From Macrobrachium rosenbergii (lineage: Eukaryota > Arthropoda > Malacostraca > Decapoda > Palaemonidae), in contig NC_089743.1 in the NCBI RefSeq assembly GCF_040412425.1, positions 89,462,471 through 89,526,470 of the forward strand: DNA of 64,000 nt, read 5' to 3'. Every line of letters starts with the position of its first letter. Position 1 is the first letter of the stretch. Position numbers and translations under genes: made by a program. Shown here in pieces: positions 55,250 through 64,000 of this stretch. The notes beneath the pieces are model-generated. The model was not told the origin of the DNA and searched no databases. It was given only the letters and a program-made list of their open reading frames with translations.

Positions 55250-55392
55250 AATAAAATCCACAAATATATAGTAAATGTATTACTATGTAATTTAACGTTA
55301 GCACTGATGAGGAACACCGTTCAAGTGTTCGAAAGTCTTTGTTTGTTTATTTTACATAGTAATACATTTACTATATAATTGTGGATTTTATT
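55250..55392 (+). repeat. Hairpin repeat copy C with hammerhead-like core in its loop
   Basis: Arms 55250-55290 and 55352-55392 are inverted copies of about 41 bp (left begins aataaaatccac, right ends gtggattttatt). The 61-nt loop contains CTGATGA (55304-55310), then GAACAC (55312-55317) that pairs perfectly with GTGTTC (55325-55330), then GAAA (55331-55334). These are the two conserved boxes and stem II of a hammerhead ribozyme. One G (55311) is unpaired between CTGATGA and stem II, and I cannot place stem III or the cleavage site with confidence. Penelope-like elements are known to carry minimal hammerheads near their terminal repeats, so this may be a solo Penelope terminal repeat. That link is inference. 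Confidence 0.6.
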
Positions 55393-55490
55393 ACACAGAT
55401 TGTTTTCACGAAATTGTGAATCCCTTAGCGTTGAAAGGTATATTGTTAAATAAAAAAATATACAGTATATATACATACATATATATATAT

Positions 55491-55494
55491 ATAA

Positions 55495-55545
<51 letters not shown>
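55491..55545. repeat. (TA)n microsatellite
   Basis: About 50 bp of TA with degenerate flanks. Confidence 0.95.
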
Positions 55546-55550
<5 letters not shown>

Positions 55551-57687
55551 ATATATAATGTGTGTGTGTTTGTGTTTTCTAGTGTGTATAAGGTACTTAC
55601 GACAAAGGAGGGGAGGGTCATGTACAAAGCTTCAAATATGATTTTGTAAATAATGAACTTCTTTTGCTTTTTTGTTTTTTTGCAATTGCACTCTGTGGAA
55701 GAGAACATTGAGCTAATAGACAAGAATTAAAGCGGCGACATGTCCACAGTCAGTTGTCGCCCACAAGATGCGGGCCTGGAGAATGCGACATATTCCGTCG
55801 GGCTGAGTTTGTTGAGAGAGAGAGATGGACAGAGAGTGATTTGTCAAGGTACCCTTACCGTGCATTTCATATGCAGCTGACCTTGACAAACCTGGGCTTT
55901 TAGCAGCAATTGATGATTGCTGGTCGTTTGGTTGTGATGGAGGGAGGCGTTCTGGGTATGGTTATCCTATTCATGCTGTCATTATAAAAATACAACCTCT
56001 TTCACCATTTCGTCATGGCAATTAGAGTACACAGTTCGAAAGTCAAGGCTGACAGGGGAGGGTCTCGATGAGGTAATCCCATCTCCCCCTAAGAGGTCGA
56101 ACCAATCTACAGGTAATTTATCTCTCTCGTCATACTGCACTGGAAATAGACTTCAAGTGCTGTTAGAAATGAAATACTACATAAAATTTAGCCTGGTACT
56201 ACAGGGGGCAGCAGGTGAACGAGGTCCTCTGCTATTCAGAGCGGACGGGGGACCAATGGGAACTTGTTAGCAAGTACATTCTGCTAACGAGGGGATTCTT
56301 TAGTCGCATAAGGGCACAGATTTATTTGTCATTCCGATCATTCAAGTATGCCTGCGTCTCATCGTGTGTTCTGGCATTTTCAAGATTTCCGGGAAGATCT
56401 TGACGCAGAAAGTGTGAGAGATGATTCGGTCTGAGTTTGAGTTTGAAGAATCGAAATAAATATAATTTTTCTAGATAGATGAAAGAGTAAAGATGTAATA
56501 AAGGAAAGGAATCAGATTTTATCAAACAATAAAACAGCACCGTCTCTATGTCGAAAAGTCTATATGTGTGGATGTTTTGTAATACTAATTTATATGACAA
56601 TATTGTTCTTCAAAACACATTAGCTTGCATAAAAAATTCTAAAGAAGAGAGAGAGAGAGAGAGAGAACAAAAATATCAACGCTAAAGCTGATTTTAGCGA
56701 GTAAATAATTTTTTTATGTCATTGGATAATCAGGTGTTTCAGAGGACATGCGGTACATTGAAAAAAAAAACGCCATAGGTCATAGCTCTTGTTATAAATG
56801 TATCTGTGATCTGGAATTTTGAAGTCTTATTCGCCTCATGAAGATCACTTAGAAGCTCTGTATATAAGAGTGTGCAGGATATTCTGCCACGAGTTCAAAT
56901 TCAGGGAAACTGTACGAGCATTTGTTTTGGTGAGAGATTGATTTTGTATTTTGTGTGTCATTTGAATGTAACTGCGGCCCCTTTCGAAAATCAAGTGTTT
57001 CAGTTGTAAGTTGAACATGCATTCATTACGGACCCATGACTTGTAATTCTTGGTATATATTAATAAACTTCCTACTTACTTCTGGCATTTTTCCAGACGT
57101 TGATGTTAATTTTTAATTCCAATCTCACTTTTCTTACCCAAGTAACCATCAAAGTCACGGCGCGATGCTATGTTATATAGCTTCATTATTTCAGGCGCAA
57201 GAAAGAACGAATTCATTATGAATGACTTTTGATACAGCTTCCACTTTCTTTAACGTCACTGGTTGTCTGATCATAAAAAAATATTTAGGTTCATTGTTTT
57301 CTTGTTATTATTAGTAGTAGTACTAGTCAAGCCGCACCCGTATTTAAAAAAGCAGAATTCTGGTAGCTCAAGGATTCCAATTAGGAAAGAAACACAGTGC
57401 CGAAAAGAAAAGGCTAAAGTGAAATGAAACTAGTTTGATTTGGTGGAAGTACATGGTTTGGGTTCAACAGTGGTCATTAAATCTGGTATCTCAGTTGCTT
57501 GGTATCCCAGCTAATTAAGAACATGTTTCGGTTCAACATATCGTGTTATCACTGAAAATAGAGCGAAAAATTCTACTGGAAATGATTTTGTTTTCGCCCA
57601 TTATGTACAATGTTACAATCTGAAACACAAACATTTACAACCTTCTATGCAAATGTTCTCGTAATTGCTGCGTACATCATTCCTCAT
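55546..57687. other. Non-coding, nothing recognised
   Basis: Contains a short inverted pair around the polypyrimidine-free segment cttgtcaaggtacc / cagctgaccttgacaaacc (about 55840-55890), which can form a weak hairpin, and (GA)n at 56645-56666. No gene supported. Confidence 0.45.
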
Positions 57688-57961
57688 TGGAAGGGGTGGG
57701 CACCGTTCTCAGCTAGCACTCTGCTGGCCCCGCGTTCGATTCCCCAACCGGCCAGTGAAGAATTAGAGGAATTTATTTCTGGTGATAGAAATTCATTTCT
57801 CGCTATAATGTGGTTCGGATCCCACAATAAGCTGTAGGTCCCGTTGCTAGGTAACCAGTTGGTTCTTAGCCACGTAAAATAAATCTAATCCTTCGGGCCA
57901 GCCCTAGGAGAGCTGTTAATCAGCTCAGTGGTCTGGTAAAACTAAGTTATACTTAACTTAC
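57688..57961 (+). mobile_element. tRNA-derived SINE
   Basis: The head has the RNA polymerase III B-box-like gcgttcgattcccc (57731-57744) preceded by ctcagctagcactctgctgg as the A-box region, a tRNA-like start. The body follows with gtggttcggatcccacaata, ctgtaggtcccgttgctagg, ccttcgggccagccctagga and ctgttaatcagctcagtggt. The tail is ctaagttatacttaactta. I recognise this body as a repeat found very often in decapod sequence. It encodes nothing and would be copied by a partner LINE. Confidence 0.82.
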
Positions 57962-59105
57962 AGCGCTTCACTGATAATCTGCTACGCAAAAGGCTTCTGT
58001 GAAATTCCGCTACTCGTGTCTATCCTGTGCTTTATCTTCCACAAAGCTCCACCCATTTCCAGCCTCCCTTCTCATAGTTCTCATCGAAGTGGGTGTGGGT
58101 ATTCCAACTCTTTTTGTGCTCACAGGAACCTGGCTGACACCATCACGTACAGTTATCCAGTGGTTGTGAGAGGGACATGCCCGAGCATCTTTCTATCTCC
58201 CATTCATCTTCATTTCCCCTACATATGAAATTTTCCACCTGACTCCTAATATTCTTTAATCTTTATTCTCAGATCGACAAAGTCTTTTATGTATAGTTTT
58301 TCCATGTCATTATAGCAATACATATCATACCAGATTTATGTATGTACTACTTTCAAATCCAATATCAGTGTTTGATTTCCATGTGCATTCAGCCTGCCCA
58401 TTCTTTTGATTTTTCTTTTCTAGTCTCACTAAATTGAGGCTCTCGAAACCTGCAATGGGTATTATTATTCATAAGTATTTGAGGGGAATTTCTATAACAA
58501 AAATTGCTAGTTCTTTTTGTAAACAAAAAAGCTTTGTTCAATTAAAGATGTAAATGATTTTTTGGCACCACTTGTTATGTCCGTTTTCTCGTGTGCGCAT
58601 AACCATCGCAGAGGGAGCTTTCGTAAAAAAAATATCGTTAGTCTATTTCGTTAGATGTAAGGCAGAATATTTGGCACTGGCACTCCCCTTTTTCGCCTCG
58701 AACCTGTGAGAGCGTCACTCCCGAGTGCATCCGGCAGTAAACACTTGTTTTTCCCGCACGCACATCTGCAAGTTGTTCACGGGCGTCACACTTGAAAATA
58801 TTTTCCTGGTCGTTGTTACGACTTGGCGGCGGTGTTGGAAGTGTTTGACATCTTGTTTCTATGAGAGTCTTTTATATAACATCCGATTTTATTTTCCCCT
58901 GAGACTTGCGAAAGTGCTACTCCTCGCCTTGCTTTTGTCATTCAGCTAAATTCCGTTGTTTGTCAGAGATGAATGTCATCGTTATATTTTTTAAAAACCA
59001 GATGATTCGTTATTACATGTGGGCGTTATGTAATGAACCTATCAAACGTTTGGGTGAGCTAATATAGAACGTTCTCGATAGTTTACAAATGTATCAAACT
59101 ATTTC
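57962..59105. other. Non-coding, nothing recognised
   Basis: Mixed DNA; the frames at 58016-58228 and 58725-58949 show no motif. Confidence 0.45.
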
Positions 59106-59208
59106 ATTATATATGTTAAATGGGTCTGTTCCCCAGGTCAGACAGGGCCATCTTCTCATTGTATACGTTAAATGGGTCTGTTCCCCAGGTCAGACAGGGC
59201 CATCTTCT
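59106..59208. repeat. Tandem duplication of about 52 bp
   Basis: gttaaatgggtctgttcccc followed by aggtcagacagggccatctt occurs twice head to tail (from 59114 and 59167), almost identical. Confidence 0.93.
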
Positions 59209-59366
59209 ATTGCTGTATCTGTTTCAAGAACAGAATCAATTATCTTACTCCTCTAAGATGTCTGTGGTATCATGGCTCATCCCTGGGTCAGCAAATCCCT
59301 TCTCCTTTAAACAAAGGCCTACTGGAATTAAACACTGAGAAGCAAAACTAGACTTTATTGGCAAAG

Positions 59367-59369
<3 letters not shown>

Positions 59370-59429
<60 letters not shown>
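59370..59429. repeat. (TA)n microsatellite
   Basis: About 60 bp of perfect TA. Confidence 0.98.
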
Positions 59430-59431
<2 letters not shown>

Positions 59432-61065
59432 AGAAAGATATAATGAATTGTTTACTTGGATATCAGTAACCACATATCTAGTCAAATCTCCATCGTGTTC
59501 AAAAATATTAAAGCAAAATAAGAAATACATTAATAAAAATGTCACAAGAAGGGAGACATACATTATAGACAGAGAAGTAAACTTGGCAGTTTGTGTGTAA
59601 ATACCAGTATAGACGACCATCTTAAAAACTTCAAAAGATCAATGCAAAAATACGTTACTGAAAAAGTTAAAAGTTTCCGAGTCGGTTTTTGGCAATATCA
59701 CCACAGGTATTTTCATTAAACTTAATCCCAGCTCATGTGAAGGCCTTGCAATGTTTGTTCTGTGCAGCTTCACCTAAATATAGTCCGGGATTGTCGAAGG
59801 TTGTTGTTTTGTTTACTGTGGGAGAGAGCTTGCACGGCCTTTGCTCTGTCGAATGTATCGAAACATTCCGTTGAAATCGACATTCCTGCTGCGTCGTTTA
59901 CTTCATTGAATACCGTCAAATGTTTCTTGGGTTTGTTTTTTACATATTGCTTTCTTTCTTGGCCACTGCTCTTCATATTTTTCTTTTAAATTCATTGTTT
60001 GCTCATTTCGCAAATGATTTAATGAATGAATATAAAAAATTTAGTAGAGATGATGATCATAATGATGAGAACGGAATAGCAGAAAGACCAAAATGGCAGC
60101 TTGGCCTCTGCAGAAGCTATGAGACAGAAGATTCTCAAGTGAGGCAGAAATGGGATTGTTGCGTGAACTCTTCCTACTGGACGTGAAAGGTGGTTATTGG
60201 CCATGTGGAAAAAAAAAAGAGAAGCTGCAACCATTAGTTGCGTACGTGAAATCACAGAAGCCTCCCAGGGATGGGAGGAAGCTGTTATAAAGGTTTTAGT
60301 ACAAGTGAAAGGTATTGGCAGTTGGCGAAGAGATGGTTGGAACTTGTAGAGAAAATTGGGTGTGATGGTAGAGGGTGTGTTTATGCAACGACTTTTTGGA
60401 TGGAAGGAGATGGAGGGTTTAAAAGAAATTTTGTGGATATACCTTTGAGGAGTCTACTCTAATATAATGACGTTACCATTTGGTTGATGGACTTCTCTTC
60501 TCATGAATACTATCCTTGATGTCGGTATGCGATAAATGATAAATTAGAAATATAATAGTATTAGCATTAGTACTAGTGGATCCGTTTGACGTCTTGTATA
60601 ATATACTAATATAAATACTCTATTATAATCATCTTTATCAAAGTATGTCACCTAGTTATTGATAGCATAAAATCCAGCCAAAAAATCTCTGCTTTGTGAA
60701 GACAGGTCTCTTAGGGAGGGATTGCGTTATTGAGATATGTAAATGCAAAGCTGAGGCAGTCAGTAGGCAGTTATGTTCAGCCATTGATGAGAGTCGATGG
60801 ATACGCCCAATAAACATCCTCCATCAATCAGATCCTAAATTGATAGTGGGGAAAATAATAAAGGAACTTAAACCCTGTTATCTGGTTAGTTCAAGGGCAT
60901 AGTTATGTTTGTTAAAGCACAATTTGAGTCTTTGCGATCGTTTCTGTAAAGGTTTTTGCTTTCTTTTGAAAATTTCAACTTTAAAGTATTGGTGTATCTT
61001 TAATTTGTGTGTTCTTTTTAAAGAATGATATCCTTGTAAAACATGTGAAAAATTTTTTTGTATTT

Positions 61066-61068
<3 letters not shown>
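59430..61068. other. Non-coding, nothing recognised
   Basis: Mixed DNA. The frames at 59920-60186 and 60696-60902 are open and somewhat hydrophilic, but I recognise no family and see no flanking splice signals. Confidence 0.42.
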
Positions 61069-61141
<73 letters not shown>

Positions 61142-61237
61142 GAGTTCTTAACGACTTAACGCTAATACAGATTTTGATCAAGTCCTCTTATACTCTGTAT
61201 AAAAGTGAAGCCAGAATAAGAAATATAATGGTTAATT

Positions 61238-61298
<61 letters not shown>

Positions 61299-61390
61299 GA
61301 GTTCTTAACGACTTAACGCTAATACAGATTGTGATAAAATCCTCTTGTACTCTTTAAAAGTGAAGCCGGAATAACAAATATGATGGTTAA

Positions 61391-61456
<66 letters not shown>

Positions 61457-61560
61457 AATTGCGTAGCTTATGTATCAATACAAACATACAAATAATAATC
61501 ACATCCTCTCAAACTGAAAAGATTAATGCAGAATTAGAAAAGCCGTAATGAAGATGCCGC
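61069..61560. repeat. (GA)n/spacer array, two clear units and a decayed third
   Basis: (GA)n at 61069-61138, 61240-61295 and 61395-61454 are each followed by a spacer. The first two spacers share ttggagttcttaacgactta, acgctaatacagatt, gtgaagcc and aataatggttaat-like ends. After the third tract a degenerate spacer (acatcctctcaaactgaaaa) resembles the middle of the others. Confidence 0.88.
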
Positions 61561-61677
61561 AAGCCTATAAATTCCGCTTGCATTGTGAAGATTTGGCATA
61601 GAGACAATCTCTAGTTTATTAAGGTACGCGGCGATGCCATCACTAATACTAATGTATGTTATTTGTTTTCCTTGCAG

Positions 61678-61740
61678 GTACGTACTGGATCTTTCAGACA
61701 GACGCTGGACGCTTCGACAGGAGAATGTGCATAACCCTCG
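61678..61740 (+). CDS. Candidate 63-nt internal exon, product uncertain
   Basis: A strong acceptor (ttatttgttttccttgcag) ends at 61677 and a strong donor, gtaagag, starts at 61741. The 63 bases between them are GC-richer than the flanks. Two of three frames are open across the exon: YVLDLSDRRWTLRQENVHN and TYWIFQTDAGRFDRRMCIT. The length is a multiple of three, so either phase would be preserved. The first frame faintly recalls the N-terminal strand of beta-mannosidase-like enzymes, but not enough to name it. It may belong to the same transcription unit as the 16-kb exon or to another gene. Confidence 0.42.
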
Positions 61741-61984
61741 GTAAGAGGTCATAGAGCAGAAAGCGAATTATAGGGCAATTAAGCAAATCAAAGGACTGTT
61801 AGACCTGAAGGCCACCTTCCTTGCGTTCAATACGAGCTTTCTCGTTACAGTGCGGTTACCACCGCTTGAACGCTACGTTGATCGCCAACAGGGCCGCGTT
61901 AACTTTCCATAGGTTGCTTTGGTTAGGTCTCGGGGCGTTGGTGTTTAAGTTCGATGTAGAAAATATACCATTGTGCACTGATTC

Positions 61985-62842
61985 TCATGACTGTGCAGTT
62001 ATAAGATTAACTTTCCCTTTACACTCTCTCTTGATTGTCATCAGCTTATACGTGAGTCTCTCCACACCCAGTTCACTAATCCTTTTCTCATCCCATATTG
62101 TCTCTCCTTTCCTCGACTTCGGCCATCTCTCTATCCTGACAATTTTATTCAACCATGGGTGCATTGCAGACATTCGCCGGGTACCCCTGTTACACTAAAC
62201 CAGTCGCTCTCCATCACAACTTATAACCAAAACTTCGTTTGATCAACAAGTATGGCTGTGTATATCACCTATGGCTTTTCCCTTCTCTGCAGAGCGAAAC
62301 AACTCTCAGATAAGTGCTCCTCGATCTGCATTGCTTCTTCAGTGTCTAAACAAGCACCTCTCTGTCCCTATCAATCCACTTGTTATTCGTCTTCCTTTCT
62401 GAAATAAAAACCTGCTATACAATTTCCTACTTATCCTCAGAAGAGTTTTACCAGTATCATTTTATAATTATTTCATTTACCTTTCCATTTTTATAAAGAA
62501 AAAAATCAGCCATTCCTCTCACTTGCTCTTTTTGAACCGTACATTATTCCTGGCATATTTTTACTGTTGAGGCTACAGTTTCTGGAGTGTATTAAGTAAT
62601 GGTATGCCCGTTTCACTTTTAGTCACCTCTGTCACCTTTCCCACCTGACAAAGGAACACTTATTGCTCTCACCCTTCCTTTCGAACCTCTGTCTATTCTA
62701 GGCATAATTTCCACACCAAGAAGCCACCATACCGCAGCAACGTACTTGTAATACCGTCAGCCCGCACCACATTCTTCAAGTTTTTCATTGTTCTCCTTGC
62801 ATACTCAGCAGCTGCTTCCACAAGCATGCTCAAATTTACGTT

Positions 62843-62845
<3 letters not shown>
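61985..62845 (-). pseudogene. Decayed non-LTR retrotransposon fragment
   Basis: The minus strand near its 5' end gives AAAEYARRTMKNLKNVVRADGI..., matching the RT fingers motif (I..LKNGKAAGVDGIT.E.LKYGG) in its TSTLLRYGG half. After a frame change, ISVPLSGGKGDRGD follows in place of the usual IVPLYKGKGDRS (about 62640-62670). The rest toward 61985 is mostly stops with no motif I can place. It looks like an old, heavily mutated RT fragment in the opposite orientation to the element at 44 kb. Confidence 0.55.

Positions 62846-62851
<6 letters not shown>

Positions 62852-62891
<40 letters not shown>
62852..62891. repeat. (GA)n microsatellite
   Basis: About 40 bp of perfect GA, directly adjoining the retrotransposon fragment. 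Confidence 0.97.
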
Positions 62892-62893
<2 letters not shown>

Positions 62894-63062
62894 GAACAAG
62901 TAATCGTATGCATATTGTAGTTAAACCACTTACAGACTGAAGTGGATACTTTTTTCTTTCTTTTCCTTGCAAATATTGTCATCATTTTAAATTTCATATT
63001 TCCTTGTTTTGAATTCTTTAATTCATCTTTTTTTAAACCCATGTTCTGATCGGAAGAAGAAG

Positions 63063-63066
<4 letters not shown>

Positions 63067-63113
<47 letters not shown>
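63067..63113. repeat. (GA)n microsatellite
   Basis: About 47 bp of GA preceded by agaagaagaag. Confidence 0.97.
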
Positions 63114-63115
<2 letters not shown>

Positions 63116-63974
63116 GCAATGGTTGACATTTTTCCCATGAATTCCCAGTCTCTCACGCCTGCTTCTTTGGCGTTACGGTCTGTTTGTTTGAATCAGACAA
63201 GAACTTTTCTTTTATTGCGGCCTTTATATAATTTAAGAGGTCGTTTTTGTCCTCATTCTCTTGTAGTCGAAGTATTTTTGAAGTCTTTCGTGTCAAAGTC
63301 CATTTAGCGTTGCAGTTCACGTTTCTGCATCTCGAAGTTACAGGTCGCCTTGCATATTCGTCAGATTACGATCCAAACAGGATTTAAGAAATGAGCCAGT
63401 GATTTGGGGAATGTGTTTTTCGTGTAGGTGCGTTTTCGATCGCTTAGCATATTATTTCTGCCTTGTTCGGTTTTGAAACAGTTTTCTTTTCCACGCTTTT
63501 ATCTTGCATATTTCCTTGGTTTTGTTAAGAGTCAAGAACCGTTAGGCATTCCATATGCATTCATGAAAACACGTGAAATGTTCATTCATCCCCACATGTT
63601 ACCAAGAACATTTTCCATTCATAAAATCAACCAGATGAATGAATTACCGATGACGTGTGATAGTACCACTATACTCACGAAAGTTAATAATTCAAATGTG
63701 TCAGAGATTTAAGCGCTTCTCTTGATCCGTCGTTCAATCTTTCTTATTCAGCGGAGAGATTAGAGGACGCAGGATGCAAGATTATCTCCGCAGTAAATCT
63801 CCCGGATTGCATGAGAAAGAACTATGACGTGGGTGTCTTTGTGATGCTGTAATGATGCCGGGGAAGTACAATTTCTTTTGGGACGAATTTATTCAGTCCG
63901 TTTGGTAAAGCGTTTTGGCTATTACGACGGATTTTGTGGGATAGGAATTAGCCCTAATGTTTAGTAATTGCAGT
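63114..63974. other. Non-coding, nothing recognised
   Basis: The 94-codon frame at 63428-63712 is open but shows no motif, and no splice context supports it. Confidence 0.42.
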
Positions 63975-64000
63975 CTCTCTCTCTCTCTCTCTCTCTCTCT
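63975..64000. repeat. (CT)n microsatellite, cut by window edge
   Basis: Perfect CT to the last base; it continues outside the window. Confidence 0.95.

Noticed and set aside
61678..61740. Naming the 63-nt exon as beta-mannosidase
   Set aside because: The resemblance rests on a handful of residues in one of two open frames and is too short to support a name.

Overview
This window looks like nuclear, intron- or intergenic-type DNA of an arthropod, most likely a decapod crustacean (penaeid-like). Three things point there: an extreme density of long perfect (TA)n, (CT/GA)n and (TTA/AAT)n microsatellites; a tRNA-derived SINE at 57.69-57.96 kb that I recognise by memory as a common decapod repeat; and a nuclear copy of mitochondrial ND5 that reads best with the invertebrate mitochondrial code. 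Species assignment is inference. There is no prokaryotic-style gene content, no rRNA and no complete tRNA gene.

Layout. 0-6 kb: minisatellites, an array of EcoRI-site-bearing palindromes (1.73-2.32 kb), a palindromic element lying between two (TA)n tracts (2.75-3.14 kb), and a (CT)n/spacer array (4.75-5.27 kb). 7.1-8.7 kb: a decayed PIF/Harbinger-type transposase with a convergent unknown ORF. 8.99-9.3 kb: the ND5 NUMT. 11-13.7 kb: a hairpin repeat, a second (CT)n/spacer array related to the first, and a 36-37 bp minisatellite. 13.8-16.9 kb: the most gene-like part, GC-richer, ending in one Gly/Ser/Asn-rich exon candidate (16172-16869, + strand). 21.3-22.3 kb: a non-autonomous Helitron-like element between (TA)n tracts.

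24.1-29.3 kb is a nest of transposons: a Penelope-like element remnant (- strand, RT end plus GIY-YIG), a 72-bp inverted second piece of it, an RTE-type non-LTR retrotransposon (+ strand) split by a 315-bp hAT MITE with an exact 8-bp target duplication, then a Helitron helicase fragment (- strand) with its 5' repeat region, again bordered by (TA)n tracts. 30-44 kb: a 71-bp minisatellite, a 145-bp hairpin-bearing satellite, a nested palindrome at 36 kb, a very short Helitron-like derivative at 38.9 kb, and a third (CT)n/spacer array. 44.1-45.8 kb and 62.0-62.85 kb (- strand): two more decayed non-LTR retrotransposons. 51.4-52.2 kb: 64-bp minisatellite. 55.25-55.39 kb: a hairpin whose loop carries a hammerhead-ribozyme-like core. 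57.7 kb: SINE. 61.7 kb: a possible 63-nt exon.

Host genes. Only two exon candidates can be supported, both on the + strand; they could belong to one long-intron gene or to two genes. Most other open frames are microsatellite translations (poly-SL, poly-ER, poly-IY) or chance. The two recurring themes are that microsatellites sit at transposon ends (Helitron termini, RTE tail, palindromic elements) and that (CT)n tracts are amplified together with unique spacers into longer tandem arrays.
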